Below, in pieces: positions 6,872 to 13,375 of a DNA stretch of 18,847 nucleotides; the stretch's first letter is position 1, and each line of letters opens with the position of its first letter. The notes under the pieces were generated by a model. That model did no database searches, was not told the origin of the DNA, and worked only from the letters and a program-made list of their open reading frames with translations. The translations under genes were made by a program, and so were the position numbers. This DNA comes from Methanomassiliicoccaceae archaeon (GTDB lineage Archaea; Thermoplasmatota; Thermoplasmata; Methanomassiliicoccales; Methanomethylophilaceae), in the NCBI GenBank assembly GCA_016282555.1, contig JAEEKU010000086.1:1-18847 (forward strand). The letters run 5' to 3'.

Positions 6872-8404
6872 TCAGGAGAACATGCTGTCGTCCAGATGTT
6901 CCGTCTGATAATAGTACTGGGAGCGCTCCTTCTGCGCTGAAGAAACGTCTTTGAACAGTCCTTTGTTGTAGGATCCGTACCTTTCGCGGATCTGATCCTC
7001 CGCGGTGCGGGATCTTCTGAGCGCTTTGCGGATATGCTCGGCGGTGATGAGATCGGACTCCTCCATTACCGCGATGTCTCCCGCGGATCTTATGAGGCCC
7101 CCGAGCTCTCTGAGCCTGAGGGTCAGGGAGTTGCGCTGGTTGTCCTCTTTGGCGCGGCGGCGTCCTTCGTCTATGATGAGTTCCACGGCTTCGATCGAAG
7201 CGTGGGGGATCCGTCCGTCCATGTTGACCTCCTGCGCTACGAACTGGGCGTATTTGGCGCGGCTGCGAGGGGTATCGGGCATAGCGACGTCCACCAGAAC
7301 CTCGTATCCGTTTCCTATTATCCTGGATCTGAGAGGGGACAGGATGTTCTCCAGATCCTGGATGTTGCATGCGGCGACCAGAATGAAGTCGCAGGGAACG
7401 TCTTCCACTTTGACGCTGGCTCCGGCGGACTGAGGATTTCTTCCCATGATGGGGAACGATTTCTCCTGCATGGCCGTGAGGATGTATCTCTGGAGCGATC
7501 CGAGATGGGATATCTCGTCGACGAAGAGAACTCCCTCGTGCGCCTCGTGGATCGATCCTGCCACCACCCTCTCGTACGCGGGCGTGCCCAGCTTCTCGTG
7601 GCCGCCGTAGGGATCGTGCCTCACGTCCCCGAGAAGCTCCGTCTCCGAGGCTCCTGTGGCGAGGACGAAGGGATTCCTTTTCAGTTTCACCAGGACTTTC
7701 TCGTTGGATGTGCGCTGGAGCTCGCCCCTCTTGTCCAGAGCCGACTGGTCCAGCATGCGGATTTTATCGCCGGCGCGCTCGAAGATCACCGTCTCCTCGA
7801 ATCCGTTGCGGGTGCGGGTCGTGTGCACCTTTTCCTTTCCGACCGTCATCTGGGGTATGGCGTCCCCCAGCATTCCGCCCAGGCTTCCCATGATGTCCTG
7901 GAACGGGTTGCTGCGCCCGCCGCCGTCGAGTTTGCTTCCGTTGCAGTGGGGGCAGGTGAGATCCGACGGAAGGGAATATTTGCCGCAGGACTTGCATTTG
8001 TAACCAAGATGCTCCGCGACGTTGGCAGGAGCCTCCTCCGGAGACATGAGATAGCCGACGGATTCCTTTTTCAGGTCTTCCTCTTTTTCGACCTCTTCCC
8101 TGTCGAGAACCTCCAGGAACGGCCTTTCCGAATTCTCCGGATTTTTGACCACTCTGATCTCGTGGGAGGGCGCCGGAAGGTTCATGGACAGGGCGCGCGC
8201 GATCATCGATTTTCCGGTTCCGGGAGGTCCGACCAGCAGGAGATGCCTGCGCTGGCGAGCCGCGATTTTGGCGAGCTCTATGGCCTCCTCCTGGCCCAGA
8301 ACCCTGTCGAGAGGGTCCGAGGGGATGAGGATCTCCTCGGTGGAGCGAAGATCCTTCACGTCGTCCCAGACGTATACTGCTTTTTTCTCGGTCATTTCCA
8401 TCAT
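6872..8404 (-). CDS. LonB-like AAA+ ATPase with zinc ribbon, no protease domain
   Basis: A 510-residue AAA+ protein. The ATPase resembles archaeal LonB strongly: VLGQEEAIELAKIAARQRRH, Walker A GPPGTGKS (59-66), LLGDVRHDPYGG, LGTPAYERV, Walker B VLFVDE (292-297), QEKSFPIMGR, sensor-1 Asn347 in VAACN, the LRSRI arginine finger and LTLRLRELGG sensor 2. Canonical LonB carries two membrane helices between Walker A and B and a Ser/Lys protease domain at the C-terminus. Here neither exists: the insert holds a four-Cys zinc ribbon (C137, C140, C151, C154) and the protein ends about 30 residues after the ATPase (YYYQTEHLDDSMFS). It should therefore be a soluble remodeller, not a protease. Its ATG shares one base with the dnaG stop (TGATG), so it is translationally coupled to dnaG. 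The open frame extends 250 codons upstream inside dnaG, but that part is an antisense-like shadow. Confidence 0.88.
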   Translation of the reverse strand: MMEMTEKKAVYVWDDVKDLRSTEEILIPSDPLDRVLGQEEAIELAKIAARQRRHLLLVGPPGTGKSMIARALSMNLPAPSHEIRVVKNPENSERPFLEVLDREEVEKEEDLKKESVGYLMSPEEAPANVAEHLGYKCKSCGKYSLPSDLTCPHCNGSKLDGGGRSNPFQDIMGSLGGMLGDAIPQMTVGKEKVHTTRTRNGFEETVIFERAGDKIRMLDQSALDKRGELQRTSNEKVLVKLKRNPFVLATGASETELLGDVRHDPYGGHEKLGTPAYERVVAGSIHEAHEGVLFVDEISHLGSLQRYILTAMQEKSFPIMGRNPQSAGASVKVEDVPCDFILVAACNIQDLENILSPLRSRIIGNGYEVLVDVAMPDTPRSRAKYAQFVAQEVNMDGRIPHASIEAVELIIDEGRRRAKEDNQRNSLTLRLRELGGLIRSAGDIAVMEESDLITAEHIRKALRRSRTAEDQIRERYGSYNKGLFKDVSSAQKERSQYYYQTEHLDDSMFS

Positions 8405-9936
8405 CAGTAGAGATCTTCCTTGGTCCAGATGGTTATGTCGGCGGGCATTTTGGTGATGTTTCCTTTGCGCGTCCCGATAACCCTGGATATTCCTTTGTCG
8501 ACAGATATATCCAGAATTCTCTGGGATATCACGCCGTCGAACACTATGGCGTTGACTCCTTCGGAATCCTCTTTGAGGGAGCTTACGAGGTTCTTGACCG
8601 CCACCTCTCTTATAACGGCGTTTTCCTCGCCGAGTATTTTCGCGTTGTGGGTGGTGGACAGATCGAGAAGCATGTCGCGGTAGATCGTCTGCTCCGGGGT
8701 GAGGACTTTGTCGGAGCTCTTTTTTCCGCGGAGGGTTCTCCTGGCTTTGGGCTTCGCGGGCTCTTCGGTCTCCGCATCGGAGGATTCCTGATTCTCCTCC
8801 GCGGGCTCGGCTCTGATCGTTTCGGGCTCCGCCGCCTCGGGTTCGGAAACATCCTCGTCCTTCTTCTTTCTGTATTTTTCGATCGCGTCGCTGTTGAATC
8901 TGGACCTGCGCTCTTTTCTTTCCTCTTCGCGCTCTCTTCTCTTCTCTTTGCGGTCGTCTTCGCGCTCTCTTCTCTTCTCTTTGCGGTCCTCGTCCCTGTC
9001 TTTCCTCCTCTCGTACCGGTCGTCGGACTCGTACTGATCCTCGTCTTTTTCCTGTCTCTCGGGAACGTCGGTTTCGTAGTCCAGGGTCTTTTCCTCGGTG
9101 ACGAGCCCGTTCATCTCCATGTACTGATCTCCGGGGACCTTGTTGCGGAGGCATTTGATGATCTGCTTGGGAGTGAGTTCTTCGACCTCGTGGGCCCTGG
9201 GGGCGCGGGCGATGAAGTCCACCTCGGCGACCTGGAACAGCTCCCTGAGGATGAGCTCCCCGCCTCTGTCCCCGTCGACGAACGCGGTCGCGACTCTTTC
9301 TCTCGAGAGATCCTGAACCGTTTTCGGGACGTTGGTTCCCTCGACGGCGATAGCATTCTTGATTCCGGCTTTGAGAAGATTCAGAACGTCCGATCTTCCC
9401 TCTACGATTATAATCGATTCCGAATCCTTGACGTTGGGTCCGGCGGGGCAGCGGTCTTTTCCGTAGGTTGTGATCTCTTCGATCTGAACGCTCTGCCTGA
9501 CGCTGTCCATGAGGTCGAAGCTGGATCCTTTGGACTGCTTTATCAGTTCGTTAAGGAGCTCTTTGGCGCGTTCCACGACCTTCTCTCTCTTGGTTATCCT
9601 GACGTCTTCGATTCCCAGGACGCGGATGGAGGCCTTGCAGGGTCCGACGCGGTCGACGGTTTCCAGAGCCGAAGCCAGAATAACCGTTTCGACCTGATCC
9701 AGGCTCGAGGACATGTAGATTATTCCGTCGGATTTTCCGCTCTTGGAGACGACGTCCACCTCTATTCTTCCGATTCTTCCTGATTTCTGGAGATCCCGGA
9801 GATCCAGTTCGTCTCCCAGAAGTCCCTCGGTCTGGCCGAATATCGCGCCGACGACATCGGGCTTCTCTATGATTCCGTCTGCTGTTATTCTTGCTCTTAC
9901 CATGTATTTTGTAGTGTTAGGATCGATATTCATCAT
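8404..9936 (-). CDS. dnaG: Archaeal DnaG (TOPRIM primase-like protein)
   Basis: A 510-residue archaeal DnaG. In characterised archaea it makes short RNA primers and is also a stable subunit of the RNA exosome. The N-terminal domain (KYMVRARITADG...DVVGAIFGQTEGLLGDELDLRDLQ) is the family signature. The TOPRIM core (about 172-250) has IIIVEGRSDV with catalytic Glu179 and AFVDGDRGG with Asp221/Asp223. The C-terminal domain (about 412-510, YRDMLLDLSTTHNAKI...MPADITIWTKEDLY) is conserved. Between them (about 290-405) is a long charged linker rich in Glu, Lys, Arg and Asp, partly made of a tandem 33-base repeat; this accounts for a length above the usual 400-450. The start at 9936 follows GAGG at short spacing; the next ATG at 9933 is equally possible. 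Downstream it overlaps the LonB-like gene by one base. Confidence 0.95.
   Translation of the reverse strand: MMNIDPNTTKYMVRARITADGIIEKPDVVGAIFGQTEGLLGDELDLRDLQKSGRIGRIEVDVVSKSGKSDGIIYMSSSLDQVETVILASALETVDRVGPCKASIRVLGIEDVRITKREKVVERAKELLNELIKQSKGSSFDLMDSVRQSVQIEEITTYGKDRCPAGPNVKDSESIIIVEGRSDVLNLLKAGIKNAIAVEGTNVPKTVQDLSRERVATAFVDGDRGGELILRELFQVAEVDFIARAPRAHEVEELTPKQIIKCLRNKVPGDQYMEMNGLVTEEKTLDYETDVPERQEKDEDQYESDDRYERRKDRDEDRKEKRREREDDRKEKRREREEERKERRSRFNSDAIEKYRKKKDEDVSEPEAAEPETIRAEPAEENQESSDAETEEPAKPKARRTLRGKKSSDKVLTPEQTIYRDMLLDLSTTHNAKILGEENAVIREVAVKNLVSSLKEDSEGVNAIVFDGVISQRILDISVDKGISRVIGTRKGNITKMPADITIWTKEDLY
8924..8988. repeat. Tandem 33-base repeat inside dnaG
   Basis: Two copies of a 32-base identical stretch (8924-8955 and 8957-8988) lie at a period of 33 bases. 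On the minus strand each encodes an 11-residue unit of the type DDRKEKRRERE in the charged linker of DnaG. The frame is kept, so copy number can change without breaking the gene. Confidence 0.85.
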
Positions 9937-10112
9937 GATTCCTCTTTAAGGAGGCAAAACTCTCTGTATCCTTTCCAGCATCCGCTGTGACGGCTGGTCG
10001 TTTCTTCTGTGATTCCGGCTGTGCGAATTCCGCATCTTTCTGAATCAGCCGGGCTGTGAGCGTGATATGTGAACAGGGAGTTAACCTTCCTTACGGTTCA
10101 ATGACGGTCCTG

Positions 10113-10125
10113 TTTATAAATATAA
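10113..10125. promoter_or_regulatory. AT-rich TATA element, possibly bidirectional
   Basis: TTTATAAATATAA reads as a good archaeal TATA box on either strand. Leftward it is the only clear box ahead of dnaG (about 180 bases from the ATG); rightward it could add a longer cobQ leader. Confidence 0.4.
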
Positions 10126-10198
10126 TCTGAGGTTTCTCTTTTCCGGTGTATGTTTTCAGGCACGGATTCGGGGTTTTTTACCCGAAGAGCACCCTTAT

Positions 10199-10206
10199 CT
10201 ATAATA
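10199..10206 (+). promoter_or_regulatory. TATA box for the cobQ operon
   Basis: CTATAATA is centred about 35 nt ahead of the ATG at 10238, predicting a leader of about 9 nt that begins close to the AAGGG ribosome site. Confidence 0.5.
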
Positions 10207-10237
10207 TCATACACTGCAATGACGGGAAGGGTTGCCT

Positions 10238-12058
10238 ATGGACTGCATCAAGAACAGGGTGAACAGCGAAATAAAAAAGGGCTGGATAGGTTCCAATACG
10301 GAGTGCGAGTACCACCCGTGCCATTTCAGCGGCCAGGACTGTACGTTCTGCTACTGTCCGTTTTATCCGTGCGGGGATACCGATCTCGGTTCCAGCACTC
10401 CCGGGAAACGCGGAAAAGAAGTATGGAACTGTTCGGACTGTCTGCTTATCCACCGGAAAGAGGTCGGCCGGTACGTAATGTCCGAGATCAGGCGCCTGGG
10501 GATTACGGATGTGACGGATCCCCGCATCAAAGACATATTCCCGGAGATGAAGAGGAAGTTCTGGCATCCCGGCAGGGCTCTGATGGTCGTCGGAGCCACG
10601 TCGGACGCCGGCAAATCGGTCACGGTCGCCGCCATATGCAGGATTCTGCACCGCAGAGGCTATCTGGTCGCGCCGTTCAAATCCCAGAACATGAGTCTCA
10701 ATTCCAAGGTTACCCGGAGCGGCGCCGAGATCGCGATGATACAGACTCTTCAGGCGCAGGCGGCAGGACTCAAAAATCCGGACGCGCACATGAATCCTAT
10801 TCTTCTTAAGCCGAAAGGGGACGATATATCCCAGGTCGTCGTCTGCGGAAAACCCTACGCCGATTATTCCGTGAAAGATTACTATGACAAGTTCGTAACC
10901 GGCCCGGGAATAGAAATCGTAAGGGAACACATAGACTTCATGAAAAAAAGATACGATTTCGTGATAATGGAGGGCGCGGGATCCCCGGCGGAGATAAACA
11001 TCTACGACAAGGACATCGCGAACATGAGAGCCGCGGAGATAGCGGATGCATCGGTCATTCTCGTCGTGAACGTGGAGTGGGGAGGTTCTTTCGCTTACGC
11101 TCTGGGAACCGTGGAGCTTATTCCGGAAAAAGACCGCAGGAGAATCAAGGGGATTATTCTGAACAACGTCAGGGGAAGCATGGAATCCATGAGGGAAGGC
11201 TCCGAAAAACTGGAAAAGATGATCGGAGTTCCCGTAATCGGGATAATACCCCACATCGACGTGGCGCTTCCGTCCGAGGATTCCGAAGCCCTCAGGGATA
11301 TTTCCGGCAAAGGAGCGGGAAAGATCAGGGCGGCGGTCATCAGATTCCCCCGCATCGCCAATTTCACCGATTTGGATCCTCTGTTCATGGAAGATGTTTC
11401 GATCAGCTACGTCCAGTCTCCGGAAGATCTCGACGGGGCGGACGCTGTTATTATTCCAGGAACGAAGAACACCGTCGCGGATTACCGCTGGATGCAGGAG
11501 AGAGGGATCGCGGACCGGCTCATGCAGATGAAGGGCAAAGTTCCTATTCTGGGAATCTGCGGAGGATACCAGATGATGGGCGACATCCTGGACGATTCCC
11601 TCGGGATCGAGGGCGGGAAGCCGGAGATAATCAAAGGGCTGGGGCTGTTCGGCAACAAAACCGTATTCGCCGAATACAGCAAGACGGTAGCCAACAGGGA
11701 CGCCGTCCTTCTGAAGGGCCATGGCGGGGAGATCACCGGATACGAACTGCATATGGGGCAGACCGAGACCGCGGAGGAGCCGCTGTTCCGCATAGAGAGC
11801 ATGTTCGCCAAGCCTTGGAACGAAGGTTCCGTCAGGGAGAGCGAGATGCTTTTCGGCACGTATCTCCACGGCTGCTTCGACGCCAAGGCCTTCAGGAAGT
11901 ATTTCCTCTCGTTCGTAAAAGGCGGCGGCGCGGCTCCGGAGGGAGACGGAAAGACGTACGCCGAAGTTCTGGAGGAGAGTCTCGACGCTCTCGCCGACGC
12001 GTTCGAGAAGAATATGGACGTCGGCAGGCTGATATCCATACTGGAGGCGGAGGAATGA
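10238..12058 (+). CDS. cobQ: Cobyric acid synthase (CobQ/CbiP) with N-terminal Cys-rich domain
   Basis: CobQ/CbiP amidates adenosylcobyrinate a,c-diamide at side chains b, d, e and g, using ATP and glutamine, in cobalamin synthesis. The 606-residue protein has a P-loop GATSDAGKS (119-127), PFKSQNMSLNSKV, MNPILLKPKGD, and a class I-like glutamine amidotransferase half with GICGGYQMMG (nucleophile Cys441) and TYLHGCFD (His544). It is about 110 residues longer than usual CobQ because of an N-terminal Cys-rich module (CEYHPCHF...CTFCYCPFYPCG...CSDC, nine cysteines between 3 and 68) resembling the PF04071 small Cys-rich domain, often encoded near cobalamin genes. One motif diverges: NNVRGS replaces the usual NxFRGD. 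ATG 10238 follows AAGGG; TTG 10232 is a weaker choice. The half-size paralogue overlaps its stop (ATGA). Confidence 0.9.
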   Translation: MDCIKNRVNSEIKKGWIGSNTECEYHPCHFSGQDCTFCYCPFYPCGDTDLGSSTPGKRGKEVWNCSDCLLIHRKEVGRYVMSEIRRLGITDVTDPRIKDIFPEMKRKFWHPGRALMVVGATSDAGKSVTVAAICRILHRRGYLVAPFKSQNMSLNSKVTRSGAEIAMIQTLQAQAAGLKNPDAHMNPILLKPKGDDISQVVVCGKPYADYSVKDYYDKFVTGPGIEIVREHIDFMKKRYDFVIMEGAGSPAEINIYDKDIANMRAAEIADASVILVVNVEWGGSFAYALGTVELIPEKDRRRIKGIILNNVRGSMESMREGSEKLEKMIGVPVIGIIPHIDVALPSEDSEALRDISGKGAGKIRAAVIRFPRIANFTDLDPLFMEDVSISYVQSPEDLDGADAVIIPGTKNTVADYRWMQERGIADRLMQMKGKVPILGICGGYQMMGDILDDSLGIEGGKPEIIKGLGLFGNKTVFAEYSKTVANRDAVLLKGHGGEITGYELHMGQTETAEEPLFRIESMFAKPWNEGSVRESEMLFGTYLHGCFDAKAFRKYFLSFVKGGGAAPEGDGKTYAEVLEESLDALADAFEKNMDVGRLISILEAEE

Positions 12059-12888
12059 AGATTCTCGTTCTGGGAACATCCTCCTCGGCGGGAAAAACCA
12101 CCATCTGCGCCATGCTGTGCAGATACTACTCCGGAAAAGGCCTGGATCCGGTTCCTTTCAAAGCATCCAATCTCTCCCTCAACTCCTATGCGACCAAAGA
12201 CGGAGGGGAGATAGGCATGGGGCAGGCGTTCCAGGCGTGGTCGGCCGGCCTCGAGCCTGAAACGGATATGAACCCGGTGCTCCTGAAACCGAGCGGGGGA
12301 GGAATTATACAAGCCGTCGTCAACGGAAAGCCGTTCATCGATTACGGAAACGGAATAGAGCTGGATCGCGGGAAGGTGATGGACGAGGCGGTCAAAGCGC
12401 TGGAAAGGCTTTCGGAAAAGCACAATATCGTCATATGCGAAGGCTCCGGCTCTCCCGCGGAGCTCAATCTCATGGAGAGGGATATCGCGAATACGGGACT
12501 TATGGAGAGAACCGGAGTCCCGGCGATCATCGTCGGAGATATCGAAAAGGGAGGAGTTTTCGCCGCTATATACGGAACATGGAGGATAATCCCCGATCAT
12601 CTGAGGCCGAGGCTGAAGGGATACATCATAAACAGGTTCAGGGGCGACGCCGGAATTCTCAAACCGGCGCTGGACAGGATTGAGGAGCTGACGGGGATGA
12701 AATGCCTCGGCGTTCTTCCGTACGTTTATCTCAGATTCCCGGAAGAGGATTCCTGCTCCTCGTCGGAGGGGAGACTCGAAGGGGAGACCGCGAGGGAGGC
12801 GTTCATCAGGAACATCGACGAATTCGCGGACATCGCCGAGAAGTCGGGATTCGATTTCGACGGGCTGCTGAAGATAGCCGGAAGCTGA
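12055..12888 (+). CDS. Half-size CobQ-like ATP-dependent amide ligase domain, no glutaminase domain
   Basis: A 277-residue paralogue of the ATPase half of the gene upstream. It has the dethiobiotin-synthase-like P-loop GTSSSAGKTT (7-16), PFKASNLSLNSYATKDGGEIG, DMNPVLLKPSGGG, ICEGSGSPAELN, INRFRGD (192-198) and LPYVYLRFPEEDS. These are closer to textbook CobQ than the matching stretches of the full-length protein. It stops before the amidotransferase domain, and the next gene is convergent, so nothing downstream could complete it. The ATG overlaps the cobQ stop by 4 nt (ATGA) with GGAGGA directly ahead, so the two are co-translated. It should phosphorylate a corrinoid (or another tetrapyrrole) carboxylate and receive ammonia from a separate glutaminase, perhaps the CobQ partner; that is inference. 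No defect suggests a pseudogene. Confidence 0.83.
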   Translation: MKILVLGTSSSAGKTTICAMLCRYYSGKGLDPVPFKASNLSLNSYATKDGGEIGMGQAFQAWSAGLEPETDMNPVLLKPSGGGIIQAVVNGKPFIDYGNGIELDRGKVMDEAVKALERLSEKHNIVICEGSGSPAELNLMERDIANTGLMERTGVPAIIVGDIEKGGVFAAIYGTWRIIPDHLRPRLKGYIINRFRGDAGILKPALDRIEELTGMKCLGVLPYVYLRFPEEDSCSSSEGRLEGETAREAFIRNIDEFADIAEKSGFDFDGLLKIAGS

Positions 12889-13080
12889 TCATCCGCCGGA
12901 AGCGACTCTGATCGCTCTGATCTCCATATCCCCGGTTATGACGGTATCCATCGGAACCGGGGTTCCGCCGGACAGAAAAATGTAGGAATCGGGACGGAGA
13001 CCGCTGGAAGAGGCCGCCTCCGCCACAGTAACGCCCTCCCGGACGCAGTAGATTTCATCTTTCACGAGAAGTTTCGCCAC
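12889..13080 (-). CDS. Small beta-grasp (ubiquitin-like, MoaD/ThiS-type) protein ending in Gly-Gly
   Basis: A 63-residue protein whose last residues are VASGG, the exposed di-glycine tail used for thiocarboxylate or isopeptide chemistry in ThiS, MoaD and archaeal SAMP modifiers. The strand-helix-strand pattern fits a beta-grasp fold: KLLVKDEIYCV, VTVAEAASSSG, YIFLSGGTPVPMDTVITGDMEIRAIRV, with the usual 'G-x-x-V-P-x-D-x-x-I-x-x-G-D-x-I' ending. The start is GTG at 13080; no other start is possible before the in-frame stop at 13111-13113. A TATA box 28 nt upstream and no ribosome site imply a leaderless mRNA. No E1-like partner is in the window, so sulfur carrier versus protein modifier cannot be settled. 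Its stop touches the stop of the convergent half-CobQ gene. Confidence 0.75.
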   Translation of the reverse strand: MAKLLVKDEIYCVREGVTVAEAASSSGLRPDSYIFLSGGTPVPMDTVITGDMEIRAIRVASGG

Positions 13081-13098
13081 GGCCGGAGATCGCCGGCC
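13081..13098. promoter_or_regulatory. Perfect 6-bp dyad abutting a GTG start
   Basis: GGCCGG (13081-13086) and CCGGCC (13093-13098) flank a 6-base centre and end exactly at the GTG start of the beta-grasp gene, between it and its TATA box. It covers the initiator region, so a repressor site is conceivable; chance in GC-rich DNA is also possible. Confidence 0.3.
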
Positions 13099-13103
13099 GG
13101 GTA

Positions 13104-13112
13104 TTATATTTT
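13104..13112 (-). promoter_or_regulatory. TATA box for the beta-grasp protein gene
   Basis: On the minus strand this is AAAATATAA, centred 28 nt before the GTG at 13080. It overlaps the stop and last codons of the zinc-ribbon gene, so the beta-grasp gene can be transcribed independently of the gene upstream. Confidence 0.55.
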
Positions 13113-13373
13113 ATCCGGGGTCCGTCGCTTTTTCCAGTGCTCCAGCCCGGGAATGACCGTCAGGAGGTATTCTTTTACCTGCTCCGGGGAGTAAGTTTCG
13201 TTCGCCATATGATCCGTAAGGAAATCTATCATCTGATTCATATCGGTGTACGCAAATTTCCCGCCGGAATAGCACCATTTGCAGTATTTTTCGTTCACGC
13301 TGCCGTCCGGCTCCGTGCTGAAGGAAGTCTCGTCCAGAGGCATACCGCAGCACTGGCATATTTTCCGGTCCAT
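13104..13373 (-). CDS. Small putative zinc-ribbon protein
   Basis: An 89-residue protein matching the 'putative zinc ribbon' family (PF12674 type): CQCCGMPLDE at the N-terminus (Cys6, Cys9), the acidic spacer TEPDGSVNEKYC and CKWCYSGGKF (Cys31, Cys34), then a helical tail with an MIDFL stretch and a basic C-terminus. The four cysteines should bind one zinc. Function of the family is not established. The ATG at 13373 lies 2 bases after the stop of the CbiX-like gene, so they are co-transcribed, and a role in metal handling for the chelatase is a guess. An upstream extension in the same frame would run back into the CbiX-like gene and is rejected. Confidence 0.8.
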   Translation of the reverse strand: MDRKICQCCGMPLDETSFSTEPDGSVNEKYCKWCYSGGKFAYTDMNQMIDFLTDHMANETYSPEQVKEYLLTVIPGLEHWKKRRTPDKI

Positions 13374-13375
13374 CG

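Larger units (their letters stand above)
9937..10237. other. Divergent intergenic region between dnaG and cobQ, with hairpins
   Basis: About 300 bases with no gene that I can support. It holds two TATA-like elements (10113-10125 and 10199-10206) and several inverted repeats: CCAGC 9975-9979 with either GCTG 9984-9987 or GCTGG 9993-9997; CCGGCTG 10015-10021 with CAGCCGG 10046-10052 enclosing TGCG/CGCA; and TTCGGG 10167-10172 with CCCGAA 10181-10186 around a T-rich loop. If dnaG is read from the 10113-10125 element, its leader would be about 150 nt and would contain the first two structures. No cobalamin-riboswitch B12 box or tRNA was recognised. Confidence 0.4.

Noticed and set aside
7034..8410. 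458-codon plus-strand frame opposite the LonB-like gene
   Set aside because: Shadow frame; the opposite strand encodes conserved Walker motifs and a zinc ribbon, and this one encodes nothing recognisable.
8405..9154. 250-codon upstream extension of the LonB-like frame
   Set aside because: The extension lies inside dnaG and is Arg-rich low-complexity translation; conserved sequence begins only at the ATG at 8404.
10040..10100. C/D-box RNA candidate near GTGATATG
   Set aside because: The C-box match deviates at more than one position and no properly placed D/C'/D' boxes accompany it.
10126..10237. Cobalamin riboswitch ahead of cobQ
   Set aside because: No B12-box-like sequence or suitable multi-arm fold is seen, and the nearer TATA box would leave a leader of only about 9 nt.
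10199..12079. 626-codon minus-strand frame opposite cobQ
   Set aside because: Antisense shadow of a clear CobQ gene; the translation has no family features, and the frame covers the cobQ promoter.
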